A stretch of DNA of 64,000 bases, taken from positions 1 through 64,000 of the forward strand of contig CANLOW010000005.1 of assembly GCA_947493035.1 (NCBI GenBank). Direction: 5' to 3'. Positions within the stretch are counted from its first letter, which is position 1; the number at the start of each line of letters is the position of its first letter. This document shows positions 27,823 through 37,416 of the stretch, one piece after another. The translations under genes and the position numbers were made by a program. This DNA comes from an uncultured Aquimarina sp. GTDB taxonomy: Bacteria > Bacteroidota > Bacteroidia > Flavobacteriales > Flavobacteriaceae. The notes under the pieces were generated by a model. That model was not told the origin of the DNA and made no database searches. It was given only the letters and a program-made list of their open reading frames with translations.

Positions 27823-29034
27823 TTAAGCCGTTTTAACTTTTAAACGTTTCATACGTTTCGCAATATTACCTTGTACCACATAGTGATCAATAGTTGGTGC
27901 GAAAACATTCATTAATAAGATTGCTAACATAATTCCTTCTGGATATGCAGGATTAAATACACGTATCATAACTGCAAAAAGTCCAATTAGAAAACCATAC
28001 CAGTATTTTCCTTTGTTCGTTTGCGCTCCAGAAACAGGGTCTGTAGCCATAAACGTGATTCCAAAAGCAAAACCACCAATAACTAAATGTTGCCAAAATG
28101 GTAAACTCATTAATGCATAGAACTTACTTCCCTCAGTGATCCATCCTTGAGTAATTACAAAATTGAAGATTAAGCCCATAAACAATGCTCCTAATACACC
28201 ACTAAGAATGATTCTCCAACTAGCAATTTTTGTAAAAATTAAAATTGCAGCACCTACTAATATTAGTAAAGTAGATGTTTCTCCAACAGAACCTGGAATA
28301 AAACCGAAGAAAGATTCATCAATACCGTATGCTAACTCTTTCTTTTGTGCTAACATCCCTAACATTGTTTCTCCAGAATAAGCATCAGGTGTTCCGGCAG
28401 CATCAACAGCTCCTTTTACCCATACCTTATCTCCACTCATCCAAGTTGGATAAGCAAAAAACAAAAATGCACGAATGGTTAACGCAGGGTTTAAGATATT
28501 CATCCCTGTTCCTCCGAAAACCTCTTTTCCTATTACAACACCAAAGGCAACTGCAATAGCTAACATCCATAAAGGTAAATCTACAGGCACAATCAAAGGC
28601 ACTAACATACCTGTAACTAAGTACCCTTCTTCTACCTCATGTCCTTTGATCACTGCAAAAACGAATTCAATAGCAAGTCCTACTAAATAAGAAACTATTA
28701 CTAATGGTAATACTTTGATAGCACCAGTAATTAAGTTATCAAAAGTGAAGAAATACTGTAAGTGATCGAAAAATGAAACAAACTCAGGTTTACCATTAAC
28801 TGCAATTTCTGCTTGGTAACCAGCATTGAACATTCCCCAAATTAAACAAGGTACCATGGCAAGGATTACCATATTCATAGTACGCTTCAAATCATCTGCC
28901 CCACGAACGTGTGCACCACCGTGCGTCGTTTCGTTAGGTAAGTACAAGAAGGTATGGATTGCATTAAATGCAGGGGCCATCTTTTTTCCTTTGTACTGCT
29001 CTTTTATATTATGTAATTTATCTTTTAAGCTCAT
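27823..29034 (-). CDS. nqrB: Nqr subunit B
   Basis: The 403-residue, ten-helix core of the pump, holding a covalent FMN, riboflavin and the sodium path. The FMN-bearing threonine is most likely T223 in DAYSGETML, where Vibrio has SGAT; the Ala to Glu change before the threonine is unusual relative to Vibrio. KEVFGGTGMNILNPAL and ATDPVSGAQT are other conserved stretches. It follows nqrA by 10 bp. Confidence 0.96.
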   Translation of the reverse strand: MSLKDKLHNIKEQYKGKKMAPAFNAIHTFLYLPNETTHGGAHVRGADDLKRTMNMVILAMVPCLIWGMFNAGYQAEIAVNGKPEFVSFFDHLQYFFTFDNLITGAIKVLPLVIVSYLVGLAIEFVFAVIKGHEVEEGYLVTGMLVPLIVPVDLPLWMLAIAVAFGVVIGKEVFGGTGMNILNPALTIRAFLFFAYPTWMSGDKVWVKGAVDAAGTPDAYSGETMLGMLAQKKELAYGIDESFFGFIPGSVGETSTLLILVGAAILIFTKIASWRIILSGVLGALFMGLIFNFVITQGWITEGSKFYALMSLPFWQHLVIGGFAFGITFMATDPVSGAQTNKGKYWYGFLIGLFAVMIRVFNPAYPEGIMLAILLMNVFAPTIDHYVVQGNIAKRMKRLKVKTA

Positions 29035-29044
29035 AGCACTACAA

Positions 29045-30394
29045 TTATCCGATTTCTTTTAACATTAAATCCAATCCTTCGCGTACGATATCTTGATGGT
29101 TTTGCTTAGAAACACAAACAAATTCCGTCAATGCAAAATCTTCAGGAGCGATCTCGTAAGCTCCTAATTTTTCCATCTCATCTAAATCTTGATAAGTGAA
29201 TGCTTTTAGCAATTGCATTGGGTAGATATCTAATGGAAATACTTCTTCGTAATTACCAGTAACTACAAAAGCACGGTGTTCACCATTAGTATTTGTATTC
29301 AGATCATATTTTTTCTTAGGAAATAACCATGAGAATGTCAATGCTCTTGAATAAGATATTTTGTTAAATATAGGCTTATTCCAACCAAAGAATTCATAGT
29401 CATCACCTTCAGGAATGATAGAAAACGTATCAACATACGAACCTAAATGTCCATCAGGAGCAACTGTTGAACCTGTAAGTACATTTCCGTTAATCATACG
29501 CACATTATCTCCGTCTACACCAGCATCGTATACAAAAGTTGAAACTTCAGCTCCAATAATTGCCTCATAGTATTTAGGTGATTTAACAGAAGAACCTACA
29601 ACAGCAACTTTACGAGTTGCATTGTACTTACCTGTTAATAACAATTCACCGATAATCACTAAATCTTGTGCAGCTATTGTCCAAACAATCTCTCCTTTAT
29701 TGATTGGGTCGACTTTAGCGATCTGTGTACTTACATTTCCAATCGGATGAGGACCGTTAAGCGTGTGAATTTCAGCATTAGAAACTTTAGCTAAAGGTGA
29801 TCCTTGATTTTGAACGGAAACATGTACTTTCCCCGGAGTCAATTTCGAAAGCGCTGTTACAGCTGCTTCCAATTCTTGCTCTTTTCCTGTCAACACATAA
29901 TCTAAATCAGCTGCTAGAGGCGCACTGTTATATCCAGAAATAAAGATTGCTTTTGGAGCAACTTCTGGATTAGCAATCACGTCATAAGGACGTTGCTTAA
30001 CAAATGGCCAACAACCTGAAGCTAATAAATGTGATTTTATTTCTTCTCCACTCAACGCATTAACGTTTTTGGATCCGAAATCATGAAACTGCTGTTCACC
30101 ATCTCCAAGAACTTTAAAAGAAAGAATCTTTCTTTTTGCTCCTCTTACGATTTCAACAACTTCACCACTTACAGGGGAATTGAACAAAATTTGATCGTTT
30201 GCTTTGGAATAAAAAAGTGGAGAACCCGCTTTTACTTCCGTCCCAACTTTAGCGACAATCTTCGGAATCACTCCGTGAAAGTCATCAGGACTTATGGCAT
30301 AGGTATTACTCTTAACTGCTTTCGCTGTAGATTTCTCTGCAGCTCCAACTAAGTTAATATCTAGACCCTTCTTAATACGAATGTCTTTTGACAT
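29045..30394 (-). CDS. nqrA: Nqr subunit A
   Basis: The 449-residue cytoplasmic subunit, first in the nqr operon. It has no cofactor and is implicated in ubiquinone/menaquinone-site function. N-terminal features KKGLDINLVG and GVIPKIVAKVGTEVKAGSPLFY fit the family; a Rnf-like fold is expected. A well-formed promoter lies at 30427-30456. Confidence 0.95.
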   Translation of the reverse strand: MSKDIRIKKGLDINLVGAAEKSTAKAVKSNTYAISPDDFHGVIPKIVAKVGTEVKAGSPLFYSKANDQILFNSPVSGEVVEIVRGAKRKILSFKVLGDGEQQFHDFGSKNVNALSGEEIKSHLLASGCWPFVKQRPYDVIANPEVAPKAIFISGYNSAPLAADLDYVLTGKEQELEAAVTALSKLTPGKVHVSVQNQGSPLAKVSNAEIHTLNGPHPIGNVSTQIAKVDPINKGEIVWTIAAQDLVIIGELLLTGKYNATRKVAVVGSSVKSPKYYEAIIGAEVSTFVYDAGVDGDNVRMINGNVLTGSTVAPDGHLGSYVDTFSIIPEGDDYEFFGWNKPIFNKISYSRALTFSWLFPKKKYDLNTNTNGEHRAFVVTGNYEEVFPLDIYPMQLLKAFTYQDLDEMEKLGAYEIAPEDFALTEFVCVSKQNHQDIVREGLDLMLKEIG

Positions 30395-30426
30395 ATTTAG
30401 TAGTTGAATTTATCTTAAAAACCGCA

Positions 30427-30456
30427 CAAATTTACGTATTTCTTGAGCCTATACAA
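30427..30456 (-). promoter_or_regulatory. nqr operon promoter
   Basis: On the minus strand TTG (30456-30454) and TAAATTTG (30434-30427) are 19 bp apart, matching the Bacteroidota TTG-N17-23-TAnnTTTG consensus. Transcription would start about 30 bp before nqrA. A second -7-like TATCTTTG on the + strand at 30472-30479 may serve the divergent gene, but its -33 element is poor. Confidence 0.75.
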
Positions 30457-30582
30457 AAGAACTAATCACAGTATCTTTGTTATTTAAATAGATTCCAAAT
30501 AAACACCAAAAAGACAATAATATGCCATATTTTCGGTAATTAGGAACAGAATTTGACTAGACTTCAAAAAAGACCATTTAGA

Positions 30583-31836
30583 ATGAAGATTCCATATTTA
30601 ATAATTTTAGTAATATTTACTTTTTTGAATTCAATAAATGGACAACAAGCTTTTGACCTAACTCCACCAGAATACATAAAAACAGTACAATTCTCTCAAG
30701 CTGACGTTAACCTTCCCGGAATACCTTTAGTTGAGTATGGTTCTTCTTTTGAAATTAGCTTTGATGATATTATGGGTGATGAAGCATTTTATCACTACAA
30801 AATATCTTACTACGACTACGATTGGAAAACTTCAATCTTACCAAAAAACGAGTATTTAGACGGATTAGATAATTTCAGGATTCTAGATACCGAAAATTCC
30901 CTTACTACACTTCAAATCTACACTCATTACAGGTTACAGATTCCCAATAGAAACACAAGAGCCTTACTAAAAACAGGAAATTATTTATTAGAAATCTACA
31001 ATGATGATGATGAATTAGTATTCACTAAAAAGTTTATCGTTTATCAAAGGCAATCAATTATCAGATCATGGGTAAAACGCTCTAGAGACTTAAATTTCAT
31101 ACACGAAAAACAAGTTGTTCAATTTGAAATCGAAACAGAACAACCTATTATTGAACCACAACGAAACTTAAAAACTGTAGTCATGCAAAATCACAATCCA
31201 AAGACAGCTATCTATGGTTTAGAGCCTCAATTCAATTTTGGAAATAAATTCACTTTTAAATACGATCAAGAATCTAGTTTTTGGGGAGGTAATGAATATT
31301 GGAATTTTGACAATAAAGAAATACGAAATGCCACCTTCAATATCAGTCACATTGAGTTACTAGACATTTACCATAATTACCTTTATACACATCCTTCTAG
31401 AAAGGAAAGAACTTACACATACAATCCTGATATCAACGGTAATTATGTTATTAGGAATTTAAATGCAATAAATAATGACATAGAAGCAGATTATGTTTGG
31501 CTACATTTTTCAGTTCGCTTCCCTAAGACAGAAAAAGACAAAGAAGTCCATCTTTATGGAGCATTCAACAACTTCGAAACAGACAATAGCACTTTATTAA
31601 CTTACGACAACACCTCAAAAACTTACAAAGGCAAACGTCTATTTAAACAAGGGTTTTATAACTTTAAATATGTTACTAAAAACAAAAATGGAACTATAGA
31701 ACCAGGAAGTATTTGTGGGAATTTTGACAAAACCGAAAATGAATACACTGTTTTAGCTTATTATCGCGCACCAGGTCAGCGATTTGATGCCGTTATAGGG
31801 TTAGGAAATACGACATCTGTTAATATTAGCAACTAA
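30583..31836 (+). CDS. Type IX secretion plug protein (DUF5103)
   Basis: A 417-residue exported protein with the DUF5103 architecture: signal peptide (LIILVIFTFLNSINGQ), then beta domains with PEYIKTVQFSQ, YHYKISYYDYDW, a long middle region and a C-terminal E-set-like domain (VHLYGAFNNFETDNS ... KTYKGKRLFKQGFYNFKYV). In T9SS this protein is thought to plug the SprA translocon channel. The start is the ATG at 30583; an upstream TTG would add MTRLQKRPFR before the signal peptide. Confidence 0.85.
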   Translation: MKIPYLIILVIFTFLNSINGQQAFDLTPPEYIKTVQFSQADVNLPGIPLVEYGSSFEISFDDIMGDEAFYHYKISYYDYDWKTSILPKNEYLDGLDNFRILDTENSLTTLQIYTHYRLQIPNRNTRALLKTGNYLLEIYNDDDELVFTKKFIVYQRQSIIRSWVKRSRDLNFIHEKQVVQFEIETEQPIIEPQRNLKTVVMQNHNPKTAIYGLEPQFNFGNKFTFKYDQESSFWGGNEYWNFDNKEIRNATFNISHIELLDIYHNYLYTHPSRKERTYTYNPDINGNYVIRNLNAINNDIEADYVWLHFSVRFPKTEKDKEVHLYGAFNNFETDNSTLLTYDNTSKTYKGKRLFKQGFYNFKYVTKNKNGTIEPGSICGNFDKTENEYTVLAYYRAPGQRFDAVIGLGNTTSVNISN

Positions 31837-31901
31837 ATATATTTTTTAAAAGAAAAATAGTATCTTTAGTTACTTCAAATTAATAAACCAAATTATCAAT
31901 T

Positions 31902-32288
31902 ATGGTTCAGCAAGTAACGAGCGGTATTAAAATTTCGGTGGAAACCCACTTCGAAGGCACGTTCTACAAGAACTATAAGATTCATTTTGCCTTTGGCTAT
32001 CGAGTTACTATTGAAAATCAAAGTAAAGACTCAGTACAACTAACGTCTCGCTTTTGGAAAATCAAAGATGCTCTCAATAGTACCGAAATCGTAGAAGGAG
32101 AAGGTGTTGTTGGAAAAAAACCTGTCTTAAGACCTGGAGAATCACACACCTACAGCAGCGGATGTCTTTTATCTTCCCCTTTTGGATCAATGAGCGGACA
32201 TTACAACATGGTAAATTTCACTTCTACTAGAAAATTTAAAGTTGCTATACCATCATTTAAGCTAAGCGCTCCTTTCGCTATCAACTAA
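31902..32288 (+). CDS. apaG: ApaG-domain protein
   Basis: A 128-residue single-domain protein of the ApaG family, an Ig-like beta-sandwich: YRVTIENQSKDSVQLTSRFWKI, VVGKKPVLRPGESHTYSSG and PFGSMSGHYNMV are characteristic. In enterobacteria it is linked to Co2+/Mg2+ resistance, and its biochemical role is unclear. Its last 27 bp overlap the convergent gene on the other strand. Confidence 0.93.
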   Translation: MVQQVTSGIKISVETHFEGTFYKNYKIHFAFGYRVTIENQSKDSVQLTSRFWKIKDALNSTEIVEGEGVVGKKPVLRPGESHTYSSGCLLSSPFGSMSGHYNMVNFTSTRKFKVAIPSFKLSAPFAIN

Positions 32289-33269
32289 AGGAAAAGCTTC
32301 TTCTTTGACTTTAGTAATATCAAATCTATACGCCTTACCATCCTGTTCGATATGACAGTATTCACAATTAGAGTCATGGATAAATTTATACTCTTTCCCT
32401 ATATCAAATAAAGTATCATCTACAGTAAACTTTCCTTTAAAATCTAAATTCAATTCTTCATCAAAACGAAAGATTTCATATAATTCGCCATAAGACTGAA
32501 TCTTAAAATAAGCACTCGACCCAACACCAGTTAACAACTGAGCATCTCCAACCTTCTCTTCTAATTTAGCATTAGATATCTCAGGAATCTTAGGATCAAA
32601 ATAGTTAGTCAAATTCTCTAACAACACAGAATCAGTATAATAACCTACTTCACCATTCAAGACATGATAAACATCTCCTTTAGTACTTGTAATTTTAACA
32701 TTACCTAAGGGACTAGGAGTAAATAGACTATTTTTCTTAAGCTTTTTAACTTTACCCTGATCTGTTAATGAATGTATAAATGTATCTGCTACTAAACGCG
32801 AACAATTACTACCTGTATTCCCAAATGTCATATAAGGAACACTTCCTTGACTTTGTAAATTACTCAAAAAACCATAAGCCTTATCATAATCGATGGTATC
32901 ACAAACAGAAGCTATCATACGCCCCGTTCCATGAGTCTTTTTAGGATGTGCCTCCATCCATATTAAAATCTCATCAAGATTGACGATTTTATCATTCTCT
33001 ATTACAGCTTTAATAGGAATTTTCAACTCTGCATCAGTATTTCCACTACGCACTCTACCCTTTCCTTTGGGAGTAACATATCTTCCAAAATCAAAATACT
33101 GAATGTTTCCCGTTTTGTTTTCGATAAGCAACAATAATGTATGACCTGCTTTGATATGTTTTTTTCTTCCTAAACCTATATATGGAAATATATAATTAAG
33201 TACAAACTCATCTGAATAGTGCACAAAAGTATCAGGGAATGCTATTGGAATAATTTTACCAGTATTCAC
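32262..33269 (-). CDS. Conserved Bacteroidota protein, possible papain-fold (permuted NlpC-like) hydrolase
   Basis: A 335-residue protein, probably the DUF6695 type. AGHTLLLLIENKTGNIQYFDFG (H43) and GNTGSNCSRLVAD (C156) look like the His and Cys of a permuted NlpC/P60 or DUF4105-like fold, where the His strand precedes the Cys helix. That function is inferred, not shown. No signal peptide is visible. It starts 3 bp after the NRDE gene ends, so the two are likely co-expressed. Confidence 0.55.
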   Translation of the reverse strand: MNTGKIIPIAFPDTFVHYSDEFVLNYIFPYIGLGRKKHIKAGHTLLLLIENKTGNIQYFDFGRYVTPKGKGRVRSGNTDAELKIPIKAVIENDKIVNLDEILIWMEAHPKKTHGTGRMIASVCDTIDYDKAYGFLSNLQSQGSVPYMTFGNTGSNCSRLVADTFIHSLTDQGKVKKLKKNSLFTPSPLGNVKITSTKGDVYHVLNGEVGYYTDSVLLENLTNYFDPKIPEISNAKLEEKVGDAQLLTGVGSSAYFKIQSYGELYEIFRFDEELNLDFKGKFTVDDTLFDIGKEYKFIHDSNCEYCHIEQDGKAYRFDITKVKEEAFPLVDSERSA

Positions 33270-33272
33270 TTA

Positions 33273-33992
33273 TTAAATCTTAACGGGTTCAAATGACTGA
33301 CAATACACTGCATCTTCTAACAAATCCTCATATCGCATTTGTATCTCATCATTTTCTAATTGAATTTGAGTAATACTTCTTGTTTGTAAAGTATCTCGTT
33401 TTATTTGAAGGTCATAATATGAATTACCTTCTCCTGCGTTTTTATGAAACTCTAGTAAATTTTCAGCATTTAAAACGTTATTGCTTCTAAAGTCAGACAA
33501 CCAATCACGTCTTAACTGTTTCATATCATCAGTATACAAGGTCGAAGATGACCATATATGAGATTCGGCTGTATCTAGCTCTCTGAAATATTTTCTTTCT
33601 CCATCCCAAACCATTTCATAAAAATGAAGCTTAAAACTCCAATCAACAGCTACCAAAGTAAAAGGCTCCAATCCTTCACAATTATACAACTGTAAAGCCT
33701 GGCTTAGGTTTTCTTCTTGTAGTATATCCGTAACCACTAAACCTCTACTATGCCTGTAGCGTGATTTTTTTTTATGATTTTCAAACCCTCCATTTAATAA
33801 GCAGATCACAGATTGCTTATTACTAGCTGCAATCCACGTACCTCCTGCTTTTTTATCCTGGGGGAACATTAATAATTTATCTTGGAATTCGTAAGTCGAT
33901 ATAGGTGAAGTCTCTCTTCCTATGGCCTCATCCCTATTCGACGTCAACACAAAACCTTTGTTGTCTTTTGAAACTAAAGTTACCGTACACAT
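33273..33992 (-). CDS. NRDE/TANGO2-family protein
   Basis: A 239-residue protein beginning MCTVTLV with the family signature LTSNRDEAIGRET (about 17-29), plus GGTWIAAS and LLNGGFENH. The second-position cysteine and the fold resemble N-terminal-nucleophile hydrolases. In eukaryotes TANGO2 is tied to haem and acyl-CoA handling; bacterial roles are not settled. It is followed at 3 bp by the putative papain-fold gene. Confidence 0.88.
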   Translation of the reverse strand: MCTVTLVSKDNKGFVLTSNRDEAIGRETSPISTYEFQDKLLMFPQDKKAGGTWIAASNKQSVICLLNGGFENHKKKSRYRHSRGLVVTDILQEENLSQALQLYNCEGLEPFTLVAVDWSFKLHFYEMVWDGERKYFRELDTAESHIWSSSTLYTDDMKQLRRDWLSDFRSNNVLNAENLLEFHKNAGEGNSYYDLQIKRDTLQTRSITQIQLENDEIQMRYEDLLEDAVYCQSFEPVKI

Positions 33993-34043
33993 ATAATCCT
34001 GTCAGTCTTTGCAATCTAAGACAACTTACAATAATTTCCTAAT

Positions 34044-34673
34044 TTACCCTTTATATTTCATCGGCAGATATACAACTTTCTTGGTCTCAAAGAACTCCTC
34101 TTCAAAATAGTTACTCAACTCAAATTGCTGTATAGTTGTAAAAGAAGCTAATTCTTCTGTAAGGTCTCCCCCTTTTAAATATAGAATTCCGTTTTTAAAC
34201 TCATGATCAGACTTCTTCTTTATATTAGGCCTTACCCATTTAACAAAATCGGTCATTTTTGTAACTGCTCTACTTATAATGAAATCAAATTGAGTATCAA
34301 AAGTACCTGCCCTTTTTTGCTCTGCTTTCACATTAGTCAATTCTAATGCTTCAACAACGGCATTGACTACTTTTATTTTTTTAGCAATTACATCGCATAG
34401 GTAAAATTGTGTCTCGGGAAACAAAATAGCTAAAGGTATCCCTGGAAAACCACCTCCTGTACCCACATCCATTACATGACTACCAGCTTTAAAGGACTGA
34501 ATTTTGGCTATTCCTAAGGAATGTAATACATGGCGTTCATATAAAGCATCTAAATCTTTACGAGAAATTACATTAATCTTTGCATTCCAATCAGTATATA
34601 AAGATTGAAGTTTATCAAATTTCTCTATCTGATCCTCTGTTAGCTCAGGGAAATATTTTAAAAGGATATTCAT
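34044..34673 (-). CDS. rsmG: 16S rRNA (guanine527-N7)-methyltransferase
   Basis: A 209-residue SAM-dependent methyltransferase that makes m7G527 in 16S rRNA. Signature segments are WNAKINVISRKD, HVLHSLGI, VMDVGTGGGFPGIPLAILFP (SAM site, about 66-85), FYLCDVIAKKIKVV and ISRAVTKM. Length is typical. It is divergent from the desaturase across 228 bp, where TAATTTTG on the minus strand near 34720 may be its -7 element. Confidence 0.95.
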   Translation of the reverse strand: MNILLKYFPELTEDQIEKFDKLQSLYTDWNAKINVISRKDLDALYERHVLHSLGIAKIQSFKAGSHVMDVGTGGGFPGIPLAILFPETQFYLCDVIAKKIKVVNAVVEALELTNVKAEQKRAGTFDTQFDFIISRAVTKMTDFVKWVRPNIKKKSDHEFKNGILYLKGGDLTEELASFTTIQQFELSNYFEEEFFETKKVVYLPMKYKG

Positions 34674-34901
34674 TCTTATTATCTATTGTTGCGAAAAAAA
34701 CTACTATTCACCAAAGTGCAAAATTATGCAATATTGACTTGAGATTTCACTTTACCTGCTTTAATTGTAATTATTTTCAAACAAAAAAAGTTTATCGTTT
34801 TGTCGCAAGAATATTTTTAATATAATATTGTTCTTTAACTATTAAAAAAACTCAGATCATCAGATAAAACGCTATTTTTGCGTATTACAAGCAAAATATA
34901 C

Positions 34902-36002
34902 ATGGATAACGGTCAAATTCGATTTAATAGAAATAACACACCTGCTTTTTTTAGAACACTAAATAAGAGGGTGAATTCTTATTTTAAAGAACATAACCTA
35001 AAAAAAACTGGTGATTTTAGACTATATCTTAAGACAGCTGTTATGTTGACTCTTTTTGTAACCCCTTATTTTATCATCTTGTTTTCAGGTATTCCTGAAT
35101 GGTCAATGCTTTTATTATGCATTGTAATGGGTATAGGAATGGCTGGTATAGGAATGAATGTTATGCATGATGGAAATCACGATTCATATTCTGACAAAAA
35201 ATGGGTCAATAAAATTATGGGAGGTAGTATGTATTTCTTAGCTGGAAATGTATATAACTGGCAAGTACAACATAATGTTTTACACCACACTTACACCAAC
35301 ATACATGGTCATGACGAAGATCTAGATGCTGGTCGAATTATCAGATTTAGTGAACATGGAAAATGGAGCCCTATTCACCGATTTCAACATATTTACTCTA
35401 TATTTCTATACGGTTTACTTACAGTAAATTGGGTGACTACAGTCGATTTCAAACAAACTAAACGCTATTTGAAACGAAAATTATCTTACGGAAAATTCCC
35501 TAACCCTGCAGCACAATGGGCTTCCGTAATTATTAGTAAAATCTTATATTTTACGGTATGGATTGCCACTCCGATTCTTGTATTGGATACACCTTGGTAC
35601 TTAATACTTCTTGGTTTTTTTGTAATGCACTATGTTGCTGGTATGATACTAAGTGTAATTTTTCAATTAGCACATGTTATAGAAGACACAGAAACCCCAC
35701 TTCCTGACAACAGTGGTACTATGAATAACTCTTGGGCTATTCATCAATTATTAACTACAACTAACTTTGGAACTAAAAATAAATTTTTAAGTTGGTTTTC
35801 TGGAGGGTTGAATCATCAGGTGGAACACCATATATTTCCACACATTAGCCATGTACATTATCCGAAAATTGCAAAGATTATAAAACAAACTGCAAAAGAG
35901 TTTGATTTACCTTATAATGAATACAAAACTATGGGCAACGCTTTAGCAGCCCATTTCAAACATTTAAAACACTTAGGTACTAAACCTACCTTTGTATCAT
36001 AA
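34902..36002 (+). CDS. Membrane fatty-acid (acyl-CoA/lipid) desaturase
   Basis: A 366-residue desaturase with the three histidine boxes HDGNH (89-93), HNVLHH (124-129) and QVEHH (306-310) that hold a di-iron centre; the Q in the third box resembles front-end (delta-6-like) desaturases. Four or more membrane helices surround the boxes. No fused cytochrome b5 domain is present. The start is the ATG at 34902; a TTG 24 bp upstream lies inside a TATTTTTG -7-like element (34873-34880). It likely adjusts membrane fluidity. Confidence 0.9.
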   Translation: MDNGQIRFNRNNTPAFFRTLNKRVNSYFKEHNLKKTGDFRLYLKTAVMLTLFVTPYFIILFSGIPEWSMLLLCIVMGIGMAGIGMNVMHDGNHDSYSDKKWVNKIMGGSMYFLAGNVYNWQVQHNVLHHTYTNIHGHDEDLDAGRIIRFSEHGKWSPIHRFQHIYSIFLYGLLTVNWVTTVDFKQTKRYLKRKLSYGKFPNPAAQWASVIISKILYFTVWIATPILVLDTPWYLILLGFFVMHYVAGMILSVIFQLAHVIEDTETPLPDNSGTMNNSWAIHQLLTTTNFGTKNKFLSWFSGGLNHQVEHHIFPHISHVHYPKIAKIIKQTAKEFDLPYNEYKTMGNALAAHFKHLKHLGTKPTFVS

Positions 36003-36025
36003 AAATTAGCATATAATTAAATAAG

Positions 36026-37216
36026 ATGAGTAATCAATTATCTGACAGAATTAACAGTTTAGCCCCATCGGCTACTTTAGAAATGGCGGCAAAGGCCCGT
36101 GAACTTCGTGCTGAAGGAAAAGACATTATCGGTTTGAGTCTAGGAGAACCTGACTTCAATACACCTGATTATATTAAAGATGCAGCAATAAAAGCCGTAA
36201 ATGATAATTATAATTCTTACACTCCAGTTGATGGATATGGGGAATTGAAAACGGCTATCATTAATAAATTCAAGAGAGATAACAACTTAAGCTACGAAGC
36301 TTCTCAAATTGTTGTATCTACTGGTGCTAAGCAAGCATTGTATAATGTAGCTCAAGTATGTTTAAATAAAGGAGATGAAGTAATACTTCCTTGTCCTTAC
36401 TGGGTTAGTTATAGTGATATTGTAAAATTAGCTGATGGAGTTCCTGTAGAGGTTGCTACTTCAATAGAGAATGACTTTAAGATGACACCTGAGCAACTAG
36501 AAGCTGCTATTACTCCTAAGACTAAAATGCTTTGGTATAGCTCTCCTTGTAACCCAAGTGGATCTATTTATAGTAAAGAAGAATTACGAGCTTTAGCTGA
36601 TGTACTAAAAAAGCATCCACAGATTATTGTTGTGAGTGATGAAATCTACGAACATATAAACTATGGTGTTACAGCTCATGCTTCTATGGCTGAGTTTGAA
36701 GATATGTATGACCGTACTGTAACAGTTAACGGAGTTGCAAAAGCATTTGCTATGACTGGTTGGAGAATCGGTTATATTGGAGCTCCTACTTATATTGCTC
36801 GTGCTTGTAATAAATTACAAGGACAAGTAACTAGTGGGGCCAACTGTATTGCACAGCGTGCTGTTATTACTGCTTTAGAGGAACCTGTAAGCCGTATTCA
36901 ATATATGGTTGATAAATTCCAAGAGCGTCGTAAATTAATCTTAGGGCTATTAAATGAAATTGAAGGTTTCAAATGTAACGAGCCAGAAGGAGCTTTCTAT
37001 GTATATCCAGACATCTCTTACTATTTCGGAAAGACATTAGGTGGTAAATTAATCAATAACGCATCTGACTTTGCCATTTATATCTTAGAAGCTGCCAATG
37101 TTGCTACCGTAACAGGTGATGCTTTTGGTAATGGAAATTCTATTCGTATTTCTTATGCAGCAAGCGAAGAACAAATCATTGAAGCTATTGCTAGAATTAA
37201 AAAGGCCGTAAGCTAA
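36026..37216 (+). CDS. Aspartate aminotransferase (class I PLP)
   Basis: A 396-residue PLP enzyme that exchanges the amino group between aspartate and oxoglutarate. K239 in NGVAKAFAMTGWRIGY carries PLP; SSPCNPSGS, VVSDEIYEHINYG and the final RISYA (Arg for the carboxylate) complete the site. It resembles AspC of the bacterial I-gamma group. The start lies 23 bp after the desaturase stop. A terminator follows at 37240. Confidence 0.93.
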   Translation: MSNQLSDRINSLAPSATLEMAAKARELRAEGKDIIGLSLGEPDFNTPDYIKDAAIKAVNDNYNSYTPVDGYGELKTAIINKFKRDNNLSYEASQIVVSTGAKQALYNVAQVCLNKGDEVILPCPYWVSYSDIVKLADGVPVEVATSIENDFKMTPEQLEAAITPKTKMLWYSSPCNPSGSIYSKEELRALADVLKKHPQIIVVSDEIYEHINYGVTAHASMAEFEDMYDRTVTVNGVAKAFAMTGWRIGYIGAPTYIARACNKLQGQVTSGANCIAQRAVITALEEPVSRIQYMVDKFQERRKLILGLLNEIEGFKCNEPEGAFYVYPDISYYFGKTLGGKLINNASDFAIYILEAANVATVTGDAFGNGNSIRISYAASEEQIIEAIARIKKAVS

Positions 37217-37239
37217 ATTTACCCTTTAAATTTAATAAC

Positions 37240-37275
37240 AAAATGCCCTTTCTTCTTATAGATTGGGCATTTTTT
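37240..37275 (+). terminator. Terminator after the aminotransferase
   Basis: A 9-bp stem (AAAATGCCC at 37240-37248 with 37265-37273), a 16-nt loop and T residues. Confidence 0.8.
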
Positions 37276-37293
37276 AGTTTGTATCTATAATTA

Positions 37294-37311
37294 GGCGCAT
37301 TCAGAAAACAG
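37294..37311 (+). repeat. IS left inverted repeat
   Basis: The 18-bp terminal repeat; its partner is at 38922-38939 with two mismatches. Confidence 0.85.
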
Positions 37312-37358
37312 CTAATCCCTTGTAAATACTGATATTACTTTGTAAATCAAAGAAACAT

Positions 37359-37406
37359 AAAACCCCGGATATGACCAATTTGGTCCAAAAACGGGGTTTT
37401 TCTTTT
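37359..37406 (+). terminator. Terminator-like hairpin inside the IS left end
   Basis: An outer 9-bp stem (AAAACCCCG at 37359-37367 with 37392-37400) encloses an inner 5-bp stem (GACCA with TGGTC at 37373-37385), followed by T residues. It lies just before the transposase ATG at 37417 and would stop transcription entering from outside. Confidence 0.75.
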
Positions 37407-37416
37407 TCTCTTATTT

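Noticed and set aside
34873-34880. TATTTTTG as a firm desaturase promoter
   Set aside because: No TTG at the proper distance upstream; kept only as a remark. The same holds for 9105 and 12040.
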